A stretch of 64,000 nt of DNA from Thermoanaerobaculia bacterium (GCA_022826745.1 JAJDUI010000018.1:1-64000), one strand, 5' to 3'. Counted from the stretch's first letter, positions 37,892 to 51,306 are shown. Notes: generated from the sequence alone by a model not told the origin. Numbers and translations are program-made.

Positions 37892-39628
37892 ATGAACTTC
37901 CCGTTCATTACCCAGTCCCTTGCGTTAACCTTCGTGAACTCGCTTCACGAGGACCGACCCATGGCCGCACCGGACGCGCACGAACGCGAGATCACGGCGC
38001 TCCGCGACCGCACGTCGCGGCTCAGCGCCGCCGTGCTGCGCGTCACCGCCAGCCTCGACGAAGCCACCGTCCTGCAGGAGATCGTGGACAGCGCCTGCGC
38101 GCTCACGAACGCCCGCTACGGGGTCATCACGACGATCGACGGCAGCGGGCCGCCGCGCGACTTCGTGACCTCCGGGTTCACTCCGGAACAGCACCTCGAG
38201 ATGGAGGGCTGGCTACCGGACGGGCCGCTCCTCTTCGACCACCTGCGGGAACTCTCCGCACCGCTCAGGCTGGCCGACCTGCCGAGCTACGTCCGTTCGC
38301 TTGGCTTCTCCGCCGACCTCATGCCGGCGAAGACGTTCCAGGGGACGCCGATGCGGCATCGGGGCGCGCACGTCGGCAGCTTCTTCCTCGCCGGCAAGCG
38401 TGGCGGACGAGAGTTCTCCGCCGAGGACGAAGACGTGCTGGTGCTGTTCGCGTCGCAGGCGGCGACGGCCATCGCGAACGCCCGCACCCACCGGAACGAA
38501 CAGCGGTCGCGGGCCAGCCTGGAGGCGTTGGTCGAGACGTCGCCGGTGGGCGTCGTGGTCCTCGACGTCTCCACCGGCGCTCCCACCACCTTCAATCGGG
38601 AGGCGAGGCGACTGGTGGAGAACCTGGTCGCAGCCGGGAGGCCCTCGGAGGAGCTGATCGAGGTCCTGACCTTCCGGTTCGGCGACGGCCGCGAAGTCCC
38701 GATGTCCCGCCTGATCCACGACGCGCCCGCGCTGCGCGCCGAGGAGGTCCTGCTCTCGGTTGCCGGCGGCCGCGGCGCGAGGGCGCTGGTCAACGCGACG
38801 ACGATCCGGTCCGCGGAAGGCGAACCCGAGTCCATGGTCGTCACGTTGCAGGACCTCGCGCACCTGGACGAGCTGGAGCGGCTGAGGACCGAGTTCCTGA
38901 GCATGGTGAGTCACGAACTGCGCGCCCCCCTGACCTCGATCAAGGGCTCGGCTGCCACGGTGCTCGGCGCGTCCGACGAGCTGGACCGGTCGGAGATACT
39001 GCAGTTCTTCCGGATCGTCGACGATCAGGCGGAGCACATGCGGGGCCTGATCGGCGACCTGCTCGACGTGGGCCGCATCGAATCCGGCACGCTGTCCGTC
39101 GCACCGCAACCTGTCGACCTGACCGCCCTGGTGGAACGGGCCAGGAGCGCATTCGCGAGCGGCGGCGCGCGCCACGCAGTGAGCATCGATCTGCCGCGGG
39201 ACCTTCCACGCGTCATGGCCGATGCGCGGCGAATCGTTCAGGTGCTGAACAACCTGCTGTCGAACGCGGCCAGACACTCCCCGGAGTCGTCGCCCATCAG
39301 CGTCGAGGCAGCGCTGGACGGACACCACGTCGCCGTGACGGTCGCCGACCAGGGAAGCGGCGTTCCGCCGCACCTGCTGCCGCACATGTTCAGCAAGCAC
39401 GCCGGGGCCGCCAGCGGGGAGGGGAGCCTCGGCGTCGGCCTGGGCCTGGCGATCTGCAAGGGACTCGTGGAAGCCCACGGCGGTCGCATCTCCGCCCGAA
39501 GCGGCGGGCAGGGACAGGGTACCCGGATCACCTTCACGATCCCCGCGGTGGAAGAGCCGGGCAACGGCGAAACGTCCGAAGCCCTCGTCGCGGCCGCTTC
39601 GGAAGGGCGGCGCGCCGGCGGCGGTTGA
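37892..39628 (+). CDS. GAF-domain sensor histidine kinase
   Basis: MVSHELRAPLTSIKGSAATVL; NNLLSNAARHSP; GVGLGLAICKGLVEAHGG. Confidence 0.9.
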   Translation: MNFPFITQSLALTFVNSLHEDRPMAAPDAHEREITALRDRTSRLSAAVLRVTASLDEATVLQEIVDSACALTNARYGVITTIDGSGPPRDFVTSGFTPEQHLEMEGWLPDGPLLFDHLRELSAPLRLADLPSYVRSLGFSADLMPAKTFQGTPMRHRGAHVGSFFLAGKRGGREFSAEDEDVLVLFASQAATAIANARTHRNEQRSRASLEALVETSPVGVVVLDVSTGAPTTFNREARRLVENLVAAGRPSEELIEVLTFRFGDGREVPMSRLIHDAPALRAEEVLLSVAGGRGARALVNATTIRSAEGEPESMVVTLQDLAHLDELERLRTEFLSMVSHELRAPLTSIKGSAATVLGASDELDRSEILQFFRIVDDQAEHMRGLIGDLLDVGRIESGTLSVAPQPVDLTALVERARSAFASGGARHAVSIDLPRDLPRVMADARRIVQVLNNLLSNAARHSPESSPISVEAALDGHHVAVTVADQGSGVPPHLLPHMFSKHAGAASGEGSLGVGLGLAICKGLVEAHGGRISARSGGQGQGTRITFTIPAVEEPGNGETSEALVAAASEGRRAGGG

Positions 39629-39640
39629 CCGCGCGTCCTG

Positions 39641-40303
39641 GTGCTGGACGACGACCCTCAGGCCCTCCGTTTCGCCCGTGACGCGCTCGCTTCCCGGGGC
39701 TACACGCCGCTGGTCACCGGCGATGCGCGCGAGCTTCCCCGTCTCCTCAGGACGGAGCGGCCGGACCTGGTCCTGCTCGACCTGGTGCTGCCCGGGACGG
39801 ACGGCATCGAACTGCTGCAGCGCCTGCCAGAACTGGCCGACCTGCCCGTGATCTTCATCTCCGCATATGGCCGGGACGAGACGGTCGCGAGAGCACTGGA
39901 AGCCGGAGCGGACGACTACATCGTCAAGCCGTTCTCCCCGACGGAGCTCACGGCAAGAGTGGGGGTCGCGCTCCGCAAGCGGCTCGCGCCCGGACCCTTC
40001 GTGCTCGGCAACCTGTCCATCGACCGCGCCCGGCGCCGGGTTACGGTCGACGGCCGTACGGTGCGGTTGACCGCCACCGAGTACGAGCTGCTGCGCGTTC
40101 TGTCGCTGAACGCCGGGCACGTGACGACCTACGACACCCTGCTGCGCCGGGTCTGGGCCGGCCGGCTGTACGCGCAGCCACAGCTCGTCCGCGCCTTCGT
40201 CAAGAAGCTGCGGACCAAGCTCGGCGACGACCCGGCCGACCCGACCTACATCTTCAATGAGCGCGGCGTTGGCTACCGCATGCCCAAGCCGGGCCAGGTC
40301 TGA
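39641..40303 (+). CDS. OmpR/PhoB-family response regulator
   Basis: LDDDPQALRFARDAL, LLDLVLPGTDGIELL, YIVKPFSPTEL receiver plus winged-helix. GTG start truncates beta-1; same frame as the upstream kinase across one TGA. Confidence 0.88.
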   Translation: MLDDDPQALRFARDALASRGYTPLVTGDARELPRLLRTERPDLVLLDLVLPGTDGIELLQRLPELADLPVIFISAYGRDETVARALEAGADDYIVKPFSPTELTARVGVALRKRLAPGPFVLGNLSIDRARRRVTVDGRTVRLTATEYELLRVLSLNAGHVTTYDTLLRRVWAGRLYAQPQLVRAFVKKLRTKLGDDPADPTYIFNERGVGYRMPKPGQV

Positions 40304-41170
40304 CTAGCGCCGCCGCAGACCCAGGACCCGGGGAATCCCGGCCAGGTCGGCGACCACCCACTCCTCCTCGAAGCTGCCTCGCTCCGCCAGTTCCCGGACT
40401 GCCTCGAGCTGGCCCTTGCCGATCTCGAGCAGCAACCGCTGTCCGGCCCGCAGGAAGCCGGCGGCGGCGAACAGACGGCGGTAGAAGTCCAGGCCGTCGC
40501 CGGCGAAGAGGGCCTCGGGCGGCTCGTGGTCGCGGACTTCGGGCATCAGGGACGGCCACTCGCCGACGTCGATGTAGGGCGGGTTCGAGACGACGACGTC
40601 GAAGGCCCCCGGGCGAAGGGCGGTCAACAGGTCGGCACGGACCAGCCGCACCCGGTCCTCGACGCGGTGGCGCCGGCAGTTCGAGGCCGCCACCGCCAGC
40701 GCGCCGGGCGAGAGGTCGGTCGCGACGACCCGGCTGGCCGGCCGCTCCAGCGCCACGGTGACGGCGATGCAGCCGGAGCCGGTGCCGACGTCGAGCACCC
40801 GGGCCCCGTCCTCCGTGCAGTTCAGGACCGCCTCGACCAGGTGCTCCGTCTCCGGCCGCGGGATCAGCACCCGCGGGTCGACGGCGAACGTCCGTCCATG
40901 GAACTCGCGGCGGCCCAGCAGGTAGGCGACCGGGATCCGGTCCGCCCGCCGGCGGATCAACTGCCCGTAGCTGAGCGCAGCGGGCTCGGGCACGTCGTCG
41001 TCGGCGCGGGCGTAGAGCTGCGCCTCCGAGAGCCTCAGCACTTCGCCGAGCAGCAGCGCCGCCTCCCTGCGTGGCTGTTCGACCGAGCCGGCCAGGTGCT
41101 CCTGCCCCAGGTCGAGCAGATCGACGATGCGGGCCGCCCCCGGCGGGGGCTCTTTCGGGCCGTCCGGCAC
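40304..41170 (-). CDS. prmC: Release factor glutamine methyltransferase
   Basis: VLDVGTGSGCIAVTVALERP; VVSNPPYIDVGEWPSL (NPPY). Confidence 0.92.
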   Translation of the reverse strand: MPDGPKEPPPGAARIVDLLDLGQEHLAGSVEQPRREAALLLGEVLRLSEAQLYARADDDVPEPAALSYGQLIRRRADRIPVAYLLGRREFHGRTFAVDPRVLIPRPETEHLVEAVLNCTEDGARVLDVGTGSGCIAVTVALERPASRVVATDLSPGALAVAASNCRRHRVEDRVRLVRADLLTALRPGAFDVVVSNPPYIDVGEWPSLMPEVRDHEPPEALFAGDGLDFYRRLFAAAGFLRAGQRLLLEIGKGQLEAVRELAERGSFEEEWVVADLAGIPRVLGLRRR

Positions 41171-42256
41171 TCAGACCGGATCCGCTTCGCCCGTCTGCCG
41201 CAGCCGCTCCGCCTCGAAGTGCTGCTGCAGCGGCACGATCAACGGCTCGAGGTCGCCTTCGAGGACCTGTGGCAGCTTGTGGACGGACAAGCCGACCCGG
41301 TGGTCCGTGACGCGGTTCTGGGGGAAGTTGTAGGTGCGGATCTTCTCCGAGCGGTCGCCGCTGCCGACCATCCGGCGGCGCTCCTCGCCCATCTCGGCGT
41401 TCGCCTTCGCCTCCTCGATCTCCAGCAGGCGGCTCTTCAGCACCCGCATCGCCTTCGCCTTGTTCTTGATCTGGCTGCGCTCGTCCTGGCAGGTGACGAC
41501 CAGGCCGGTCGGCTGGTGGGTCAGCCGCACCGCCGAGTAGGTCGTGTTGACGCCCTGGCCGCCGGGGCCGGACGCGCAGTAGGTGTCCACGCGCAGGTCG
41601 GAGGGCTCGATCTCGATCTCGATGTCCTCGGCCTCCGGCAGCACCGCGACCGTGACCGCCGAGGTGTGGATGCGGCCGGAAGCCTCCGTCTCGGGCACCC
41701 GCTGCACGCGGTGCACGCCGGCCTCGTAACGCAGCGTGGCGAAGGCGCCGCGGCCCTCGACGATCGCCGACACCTCCTTGACGCCGCGGATGCCGGACTC
41801 GGAGATGTCGAGGATCTCGACCTTCCAGCCGTGGTCGTCGGCGTACCGGCTGTACATCCGAAAGAGCTCCGCGGCGAACAGGGTCGCCTCGTCGCCGCCG
41901 GTGCCGGCGCGGATCTCGAGCACCGCGTTGCGCTTCTCGTTCGGATCTTTCGGCGCCAGCTCCTCCTTCATCGTCGCTTCGATGGACGCGAGCGTCTCCT
42001 CCAGCAGGCCCTTTTCCTCGGCCGCCATCTCGTACATGTCGTCCCCGCGTTCGAGCTCGCCCAGCAGTTCCGCCGTCTGGTCGAGCTCGTCCCTCGTCCT
42101 CTTGTACCGCTGGTAGAGCTCGACGACCGGGTTCAGCTCCGCCAGCGCCCGGCTCGTGTCGCGAAAGAGGCCGGGATTGGCGAGCACGTCCGGATCGGCG
42201 AGCTTTGCCGCCAGCTCGTCGTACGTCTGCTCAATCTGTTCGAGCTTTTCGAGCAT
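41171..42256 (-). CDS. prfA: Peptide chain release factor 1
   Basis: [27 protein letters not shown]. Start [15 protein letters not shown] at 42256. Confidence 0.95.
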   Translation of the reverse strand: MLEKLEQIEQTYDELAAKLADPDVLANPGLFRDTSRALAELNPVVELYQRYKRTRDELDQTAELLGELERGDDMYEMAAEEKGLLEETLASIEATMKEELAPKDPNEKRNAVLEIRAGTGGDEATLFAAELFRMYSRYADDHGWKVEILDISESGIRGVKEVSAIVEGRGAFATLRYEAGVHRVQRVPETEASGRIHTSAVTVAVLPEAEDIEIEIEPSDLRVDTYCASGPGGQGVNTTYSAVRLTHQPTGLVVTCQDERSQIKNKAKAMRVLKSRLLEIEEAKANAEMGEERRRMVGSGDRSEKIRTYNFPQNRVTDHRVGLSVHKLPQVLEGDLEPLIVPLQQHFEAERLRQTGEADPV

Positions 42257-42308
42257 GGCCCGAGATCCTCCAGGCCGTATCCTGCCACGGACCTGCCCGC
42301 GCCGAATG

Positions 42309-42377
42309 GTCGCCGCTCCGCGGCGCGAGTTCCTGGCCGCCTCCGGCGGCAGCGGGTCAGAGGACCCGCGCACCCAG
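42309..42377. repeat. A-type half-element (A-)
   Basis: gtcgccgctccgcggcgcg..ggccgcctccggcggcagcgggtcagaggacccgcgcacccag. Confidence 0.9.
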
Positions 42378-42425
42378 CGGAGGCCGGCGGAATGCCGGAT
42401 TCTGCTCGCCGGGTTATCGTTTCGT

Positions 42426-44684
42426 ATGGCCGCGTCAATCGTGACCGCCTGGACGCTGCCGCTCCTGGCCCTGGCCGTCGCCCAGGATCCGCGCATCCAG
42501 CTCGTCGAACTCCAGGCCGCCGGCCAGGCCGAAGCCGCGCTCGAGGAGACGAAACGGCTTCGCGCCGAAGAACCGGACCTCGCGGCCGGGCATGGCCTCT
42601 GCTACCTGGAAGGACACCTGCTGGAAGAGCTCGCGCAGGTCGACACGGCGTCGGAAGCCTTCGCCACCTGCCTGACCGAAACGCCCGCGCTGGAACCCTG
42701 GGCGCGCTACCGGCTGGCCCTGGGCCAGACGCGGCTCGGCTACCCGGAGATCGCCGCCGGCGTCACCGCCACCCTGCTCGGCGGACAGCCGCCACGCGTA
42801 CTGGTGCAGCCGGCAGCGGAGCTGCTCGCCACCAGTCTCGACCGCGGCGGCGACTGCCGGCTCCTGCGCGGCATCCCGATGTCGCGCCTGCCGGCGCCGG
42901 AACGTCGCCTGCTGACTCTCAGCCGGGCCAAGTGCCACCTCGCGGACGGCGACCCGGACGAAGCCGCCGCCGTCCTGACCGGCCTGATCCGGGAACGGGC
43001 CAACGACCTGGTGGCCTTCGAAGCCGCCGACCGCCTTCACCGCCTGAGGCCGGCCCTCGAGGACCGCCAGGAGGTGCTGCTGCTCGGCAACACCTTCCAC
43101 GAACACGGCGTCTTCGACCGCTCGAACGAACTCCTCGGGCAGATCGTGGTCGACCTGGAGGTGCAATCGACCTCCGACTTCGAGATCCACTACCGGTGGG
43201 CGCGCAGCCACTTCCGGCAGGGTCGCCTGGAAGACGCCGCCCGGCACTACGAGCTGCTGGCTACGAACGTGTCCTCGCCACGCCAGTCCGGGCAGGCGCT
43301 CTACCAGAAGGCGCGGTCGGAGGAACTCTCCGGCGACTGGATCGCCGCGGCCGCCGACTACCGCCGCGCCTACCTGGCCGACCCCCAGGGCAACTTCTCC
43401 GTGGCGGCGCTGCTTGGCGCCATGCGCCTGGAGTGGCGCCGCGGGCTGGAGGACGAAGCGCTCGATCTCTACTCGGTGCTGCTCCAGCTCCGCCACGACC
43501 GCGCGGTATCGGCGCGCGCCAGCCTCTTTCTCGCCGCCTCCGACATCGTCCAGGGCCGCACGGACCGCGCCGGCGACTGGCTCAGCGACGCCATCCGCGC
43601 CAGCCGCAGCGTCGACTTCGAGGTCCGCTACTGGCGAGGCCGGCTCGACGAAGCCCGCGGAGCGCTCGACCGCGCCATCACCGGCTACGCCGACCTGCTC
43701 GCCGCCGACCTCTTCCACCCGCTGGCTCGCGAAGCCGAGAAGCGCCTGGCCGCCGAGCCTCTGAGAGCGTACGTCCAGCCCATCGCCGCCGAGTTCGCAC
43801 GGTCGGAGGACCCGGCACGGCTCTATCGCGCCTGGCTGCTCCACGGCCGCCAGGGCGACGAAGCCGAGGCCGCGCGGCAGATCCTCCAGGGCCGGCTGGT
43901 CGCCGATCCGGCGGTGCGTTCCTTCTTCAGTCTCCGGGGCGTGCCGCCCGGCGAGTGGCCGCTGTGGGACCGGGCCGCCTCGACCCCGCAGGAACTGCTG
44001 CTCGCCCTCGGCCTCTGGGGCGACGCGGCCGAGGTCGTGGACCGGCACTTCCCGGTGGCGAACCCGCGGCTGGCACTGACCGCCGCGGAGGGGCTGGCGA
44101 AGACCCGGCCCCGGCGAGCCCTGCTGATCGCCGAGATCCTGGCCCAGAGGGCGCCGCGCCGCGTGCCGGAACCGCTCTACCCGCTGACGATGCGCCGGGC
44201 GCTCTACCCCGACGCCTACGGCGACCTGATCGCCGCCGCCGCCGCCCGCCGCAACCTGGACCCCTTCCTGATCTCCGGCATCATGCGCCAGGAAAGCCGC
44301 TTTGACCACCAGGCGGTGTCGGCCGCCTCGGCGCGGGGCCTGATGCAGTTCGTCTATCCCACCGCGGCGCGGCTCGCGGCAAACGCCGGCCGGTCCCTCT
44401 CGACCCCGCGCGAACTGGAGAACCCCGCGCTCGCGGTCGAACTCGGCGCCTCCTACCTGGCCGAGCTCCGCGCCCTGTTCGGCAGCGAGCAGCACGTCAT
44501 CCTGGCTGCCTACAACGCCGGCGAGGCCCAGGCCGCGCTCTGGCAGCGCCATTGCTACACCACCGGCGCCGACGAGTACTTCACCAAGGTCGGCTTCCGC
44601 GAGACCCGGAACTACATCGAGCGCGTCCTGTACAACGTGGCGCAGTACCACGACCTCTACGGGCAGGGCCCCGGCCGCCCGTGA
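42426..44684 (+). CDS. slt: Soluble lytic murein transglycosylase (Slt70-like)
   Basis: TPR-like N-terminus; [37 protein letters not shown]. Start at ATG 42426. Confidence 0.85.
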   Translation: MAASIVTAWTLPLLALAVAQDPRIQLVELQAAGQAEAALEETKRLRAEEPDLAAGHGLCYLEGHLLEELAQVDTASEAFATCLTETPALEPWARYRLALGQTRLGYPEIAAGVTATLLGGQPPRVLVQPAAELLATSLDRGGDCRLLRGIPMSRLPAPERRLLTLSRAKCHLADGDPDEAAAVLTGLIRERANDLVAFEAADRLHRLRPALEDRQEVLLLGNTFHEHGVFDRSNELLGQIVVDLEVQSTSDFEIHYRWARSHFRQGRLEDAARHYELLATNVSSPRQSGQALYQKARSEELSGDWIAAAADYRRAYLADPQGNFSVAALLGAMRLEWRRGLEDEALDLYSVLLQLRHDRAVSARASLFLAASDIVQGRTDRAGDWLSDAIRASRSVDFEVRYWRGRLDEARGALDRAITGYADLLAADLFHPLAREAEKRLAAEPLRAYVQPIAAEFARSEDPARLYRAWLLHGRQGDEAEAARQILQGRLVADPAVRSFFSLRGVPPGEWPLWDRAASTPQELLLALGLWGDAAEVVDRHFPVANPRLALTAAEGLAKTRPRRALLIAEILAQRAPRRVPEPLYPLTMRRALYPDAYGDLIAAAAARRNLDPFLISGIMRQESRFDHQAVSAASARGLMQFVYPTAARLAANAGRSLSTPRELENPALAVELGASYLAELRALFGSEQHVILAAYNAGEAQAALWQRHCYTTGADEYFTKVGFRETRNYIERVLYNVAQYHDLYGQGPGRP

Positions 44685-45415
44685 GCGGGGAGGAGCCGGC
44701 GACGGCCGCCGGCCGCCTGCGCATCGTCGCCACGCCGATCGGCAACCTGGCGGACCTCTCGCCGCGCGCCCGCGAGGCGCTGCTCTCCGCCGACCTCATC
44801 GCCTGCGAGGACACGCGCCGCACCGGCCGGCTGTTCCAGAGCCTCGCCGCCGGCCGCGGCGGCTCGGCCGAGCGTCCGCCGCTGCTGCCGCTGCACGACC
44901 ACAACGAGGACCGGCAGATCGGCCGGGTGCTCGAGCGGCTGGAGCAGGGCGACGCCGTGGCCCTCGTCTCCGACGCCGGCACCCCGCTCGTCTCCGACCC
45001 GGGCTACCGGCTGGTGCGGGCCGCGCTGGAGCGGAACCTCCCGGTCGAGGCGCTGCCTGGACCGTCGGCGATCCTGGCCGCCCTCGTCGTCTCCGGCCTG
45101 CCGCCCTATCCGTTCACCTTCCTCGGCTTTCCACCGCCGAAGCAGGGGAAGCGCCGGCGTTTCTTCGAGGCACACGCCGAACTCCCGCACACCGTCGTCT
45201 TCTTCGAGTCGCCGCGGCGCGCCGCCGCCTCGCTCGCCGATGCGGCCGCCGTCTTCGGCCCCGATCGCAACGCCGCCCTCGCCCGCGAGTTGACCAAACT
45301 CCACGAGGAGGTGCTGCGCGGTTCGCTGGAAGAGATCGCCGCTCAGGCCGCGGAGAGCGGCAAGCTGCGCGGCGAAGTGACGATCGTGGTCGGCCGGTGC
45401 GGCCGACGCTCCTGA
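44681..45415 (+). CDS. rsmI: 16S rRNA (cytidine-2'-O)-methyltransferase
   Basis: RLRIVATPIGNLADLSPRAREALLSADLIACEDTRRT; VSDAGTPLVSDPGYRLV. GTGA overlap with slt stop. Confidence 0.93.
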   Translation: MSGEEPATAAGRLRIVATPIGNLADLSPRAREALLSADLIACEDTRRTGRLFQSLAAGRGGSAERPPLLPLHDHNEDRQIGRVLERLEQGDAVALVSDAGTPLVSDPGYRLVRAALERNLPVEALPGPSAILAALVVSGLPPYPFTFLGFPPPKQGKRRRFFEAHAELPHTVVFFESPRRAAASLADAAAVFGPDRNAALARELTKLHEEVLRGSLEEIAAQAAESGKLRGEVTIVVGRCGRRS

Positions 45416-45427
45416 GAGCGAGTCGCT

Positions 45428-46078
45428 CTAGGGCTCGAGAGGCCCGATCCAGGGGGCCGGAGGGGCCTGACCGGCGCCGTCGGACGGACACTGGGAAGCG
45501 GGCCGCCCACCCGTGGTGGAAACGGTTGGTTCCCCCAGTACGACCACACTCTCGAACGTCCCCTGGCAGCGCGGCCAGGGCTCGAAGTACTCGGCCGGAA
45601 TGTTCCCTTCCAGATCCCATGCGTCGTTGAGCATCAGCGTCGTTCCCCAATAGCAGCGCCAGGCGTCCCGAGGCGCCCCGCGCGGGATCATGCAGGTCAC
45701 CGCGTGGTCGGGGAAGTCCCCGTCGTAGCGGGGAACGACATCTTCGGCTCGACCGGTCCGGACGGCCCACAGCGCCTCCGTCTCGTTGTGCACGATGTAG
45801 AGGATCCCCTGGCGGTCCGTCGTCACCGCCAGGTCGAGCCTCCAGAAGCCGTCCCGCTCACGGACCTTCACCAGGGCCTCGGGCTCTTCCTGGTCTTCAA
45901 CCCAGTACAGGACTCCCTTGTCCGACGACCAGGCGGCCGGCTTCGCGAACTGCCCCAGCGACTCGTCCTTCCAGACGAGCCGGAACTGCGCGTTCTGCAA
46001 GTACTCGAGGGCGCCGAGCGAGGGGCAGACGAACGCCAGTGTCAGCGCGAACGGGGCAACCAGGGGGAGTCGCTTCAT
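45428..46078 (-). CDS. Secreted hypothetical protein
   Basis: Signal peptide MKRLPLVAPFALTLAFVCPSLGA; start at ATG 46078. Confidence 0.55.
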   Translation of the reverse strand: MKRLPLVAPFALTLAFVCPSLGALEYLQNAQFRLVWKDESLGQFAKPAAWSSDKGVLYWVEDQEEPEALVKVRERDGFWRLDLAVTTDRQGILYIVHNETEALWAVRTGRAEDVVPRYDGDFPDHAVTCMIPRGAPRDAWRCYWGTTLMLNDAWDLEGNIPAEYFEPWPRCQGTFESVVVLGEPTVSTTGGRPASQCPSDGAGQAPPAPWIGPLEP

Positions 46079-46163
46079 GGGGACTTTCCTTATTCGGTCA
46101 AGAAGGTGCTGAGCGCTTGCGGGCGCGAGTGTAGTGCAAGCTGAAGCCGGACGGGAAGGCGGG

Positions 46164-47336
46164 TCAGGCTGCGCCGAGCGCACCCTCGATCCAGCAGCCG
46201 CCGAGGACCTGGGTGCCGCGGTAGAAGACGGCCGCCTGGCCGGGCGCAACGCCGGCCTGGGGCTCGCGGAAGTGGACGCGGCAGGCGCCCGTGCCGCCGT
46301 TCGCGCCGCCGCTCTCGACCGTGGCCGCGACGCCGGGATGGCGCGAGCGGATGCGGACCTGGATCCCGGCGCCGTCGCGCGGCGGCTCGCCGGCGATCCA
46401 GTGCAACCCGCGGCCGACCAGGCCCGGGGCCAGCAGCTCGTCGCGGTCGCCGACGACGACGCGGTTCGCTTCCGGCTGCACGTCGAGCACATAGAGCCGG
46501 CGGCCGGCGGCGACCCCGAGGCCGCGCCGCTGCCCGACCGTGTAGCGGTAGGTCGGCGCACCTTCGCCCAGCTCCTCGCCGGCGGTCGTCGTGACCCGAG
46601 CGGGCACCCGCGGCAACTCCGGGCGCTCGTCCTCGATGAACTCCCGGACGCCTTGATCGACGAAGCAGATCTCCATGCTCTCGCCCTTCTCGGCGACGGC
46701 GAGCCGCGCTTCGCGGGCCAGCTCGCGCACCTCGACCTTCGTCAGCTCGCCGACCGGAAACACCGCCCGCGAGAGCTGCTCCTGGGTCAGCTCGAACAGG
46801 AAGTAGCTCTGATCCTTCGACTCGTCGACGGCGGTATGCAGCTCGTACCGGCCCTCCTCGTCCTGCCGGATGCGAGCGTAGTGACCGGTGGCGATGCGGC
46901 CGGCGCCCAGCCGCCGGGCCCGCTCCCAGAACGCCTCGAACTTGATCTCCGTGTTGCAGGAGATGCAGGGGCTGGGGGTCCGGCCGCCGACGTAGCTGTC
47001 CACGAAGGGGTCGACCACGTGCCGGCGGAACTCGCCGTCCATGCGCAGGGTGTAGTGCGGCAGGCCGATCTGCTCGGCGACCCCGCGGGCGTCGCCGAGG
47101 TCGAGCGAGCCGCAGCAGCGGCCGTGGCGGACCTGCTGCGAGCGGTCCCAGAGCAGCATGGAGAGTCCGACGACCGGCGCGCCGTGGCGCTGGAGAAGGA
47201 GTGCCGCGACCGACGAGTCGAGGCCGCCGCTCATCGCGACGGCCGTGAGCGGCGGCTCGCCGCTGCGCGGCGATGCCCGGAGCGGGTCAGAAGACCCGCG
47301 CACCCAGAGCACGTCCGTCTGCCGGCCCCGAGTCAT
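46164..47336 (-). CDS. mnmA: tRNA-specific 2-thiouridylase with repeat-derived N-terminus
   Basis: AMSGGLDSSVAALLLQRHG, TPSPCISCNTEIKF, ATGHYARI. ATG at 47336 overlaps the cysteine desulfurase stop (ATGA). Confidence 0.92.
   Translation of the reverse strand: MTRGRQTDVLWVRGSSDPLRASPRSGEPPLTAVAMSGGLDSSVAALLLQRHGAPVVGLSMLLWDRSQQVRHGRCCGSLDLGDARGVAEQIGLPHYTLRMDGEFRRHVVDPFVDSYVGGRTPSPCISCNTEIKFEAFWERARRLGAGRIATGHYARIRQDEEGRYELHTAVDESKDQSYFLFELTQEQLSRAVFPVGELTKVEVRELAREARLAVAEKGESMEICFVDQGVREFIEDERPELPRVPARVTTTAGEELGEGAPTYRYTVGQRRGLGVAAGRRLYVLDVQPEANRVVVGDRDELLAPGLVGRGLHWIAGEPPRDGAGIQVRIRSRHPGVAATVESGGANGGTGACRVHFREPQAGVAPGQAAVFYRGTQVLGGCWIEGALGAA
47251..47307. repeat. A-type half-element (A-) inside mnmA N-terminal coding region
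   Basis: gcggctcgccgctgcgcggcgatgcccggagcgggtcagaagacccgcgcacccag. Confidence 0.9.
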
Positions 47337-48496
47337 GGCGCAGCCACCGGTTCGGCCGAGAGAGAGCGCAGCGCCTGGACCTCGCGCGCCAGCGCCGGCA
47401 GGAAGCGGTCGATCTCGGCCTCGTCGTTCGACGTGCCCAGGCTGATGCGGATGGACGCGATCGCCTCCTCGGGCGACACTCCCATCGCCAGCAGGGTCCG
47501 GCTGGGCTCGACCACGCCGGACGCGCACGCGGCCCCGGTCGAGACCGCGAAGCCCGCCAGGTCCAGGCGAACGACGAGTTCCTCGCCGACCAGCCCCGGG
47601 AACGCGACGTGGGTCGTGTGCGGCAGCCGCGGCGAGGATGCGCAGTGGAGGCGCGCGTCGGGTATGCCGGCCAGGCCGGCCTCCAGGCCGTCGCGCAGGC
47701 TGCCCATGCGCTCGATCCGGTGGTCAAGTTCGCTTGACGCCAGGGCGGCGCACGCGCCGAAGCCGACCAGGGCCGCCACGTTCTCCGTGCCGGCGCGCCG
47801 CTGCCGCTCCTGGCCGCCGCCGAGGATCAGCGGCTCGAAGCCGGCGCCCTCGCGGACCCAGAGCGCCGCGGCCCCGACCGGGCCGTTGAACTTGTGGGCC
47901 GCCACGACCAAGTAGTCGACGCCGAGCGAACTCACGTCGACCGCGTGCTTGCCGGCCGCCTGGACCGCGTCGCAGAGCAGCGCCACGCCCCGCTCCCGGC
48001 AGGCCTCCGCGGCCTCCGCAACCGGCTGCAGCGTGCCGAGCTCGTTGTTCGCCAGCATCAGGCAGGCAAGGCGCGTGTCCGGCCGCAGGACGGCCGCCAC
48101 GGCCGCGGCGCCGACCACGCCATCCGCTCCCGGGCAGAGCCGGGTCACCTCGACGCCCGCCTTCTCGAGCCGGTCCGCCGCGCGCTGGATCGACGGGTGC
48201 TCCAGCTCCGAGATGACCAGGTGACCGCCGGCGCCGTCGTCGAAGATGGACATGAGCACCGCGTTGTTCGCCTCGGTCCCCGAGGCCATGAAGGCGACCT
48301 CGGGCGGGCTGCCGCCGACCAGTTCGGCGACCTGCTGCCGCGCCTGCTCCACCGCCGCCCGCGCCGCCCGCCCGAAGGAGTGGACCGAGGACGGGTTGCC
48401 GTGCCGGCCGCCCAGCCAGGGCAGCATCGCCTCGGCGACCCGCGGGTCGAGCGGGGTCGTCGCGTTGTGGTCGAGGTAGACGGGGACGGCGGGCAT
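47333..48496 (-). CDS. Cysteine desulfurase (NifS/IscS family)
   Basis: VYLDHNATTPLDPRV, VVAAHKFNGPVGAAALWV, ACASGVVEPSRTL. Confidence 0.93.
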   Translation of the reverse strand: MPAVPVYLDHNATTPLDPRVAEAMLPWLGGRHGNPSSVHSFGRAARAAVEQARQQVAELVGGSPPEVAFMASGTEANNAVLMSIFDDGAGGHLVISELEHPSIQRAADRLEKAGVEVTRLCPGADGVVGAAAVAAVLRPDTRLACLMLANNELGTLQPVAEAAEACRERGVALLCDAVQAAGKHAVDVSSLGVDYLVVAAHKFNGPVGAAALWVREGAGFEPLILGGGQERQRRAGTENVAALVGFGACAALASSELDHRIERMGSLRDGLEAGLAGIPDARLHCASSPRLPHTTHVAFPGLVGEELVVRLDLAGFAVSTGAACASGVVEPSRTLLAMGVSPEEAIASIRISLGTSNDEAEIDRFLPALAREVQALRSLSAEPVAAP

Positions 48497-48548
48497 GGCT
48501 GGCCGATTCTACGGTTCCAACCGACCCGGTTCGTTGACGACCTTGCCT

Positions 48549-48691
48549 CTGGGTGCGCGGGTCTTCTGACCCGCCCTCCGGGCGGAGCCGCGAAGCGGCG
48601 GAGGCCGGAGCAAAGTAGCCGCCGGCCGGAGGCCGGCGACGATTTCGACGCCGCCTGCGGCGGCAGCGGGTCAGAAGACCCGCGCACCCAG
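48549..48691. repeat. Composite element A+...A- (143 bp)
   Basis: Outer inverted 26-mers with internal stems (ctccgggcggagccgcgaagcggcggaggccggag; gccggccggaggccggc; gccgcctgcggcggc). Confidence 0.92.
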
Positions 48692-48699
48692 AGATAATC

Positions 48700-51302
<2,603 letters not shown>

Positions 51303-51306
<4 letters not shown>

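Noticed and set aside
39626-39628. Confident selenocysteine call at the kinase/regulator UGA
   Set aside because: No catalytic context or SECIS element established; a Sec in an interdomain linker is unlikely. Kept only as one hypothesis in the findings.
40526-44305. 1259-aa plus-strand ORF
   Set aside because: Antisense to prmC/prfA and out of frame with slt; no motifs.
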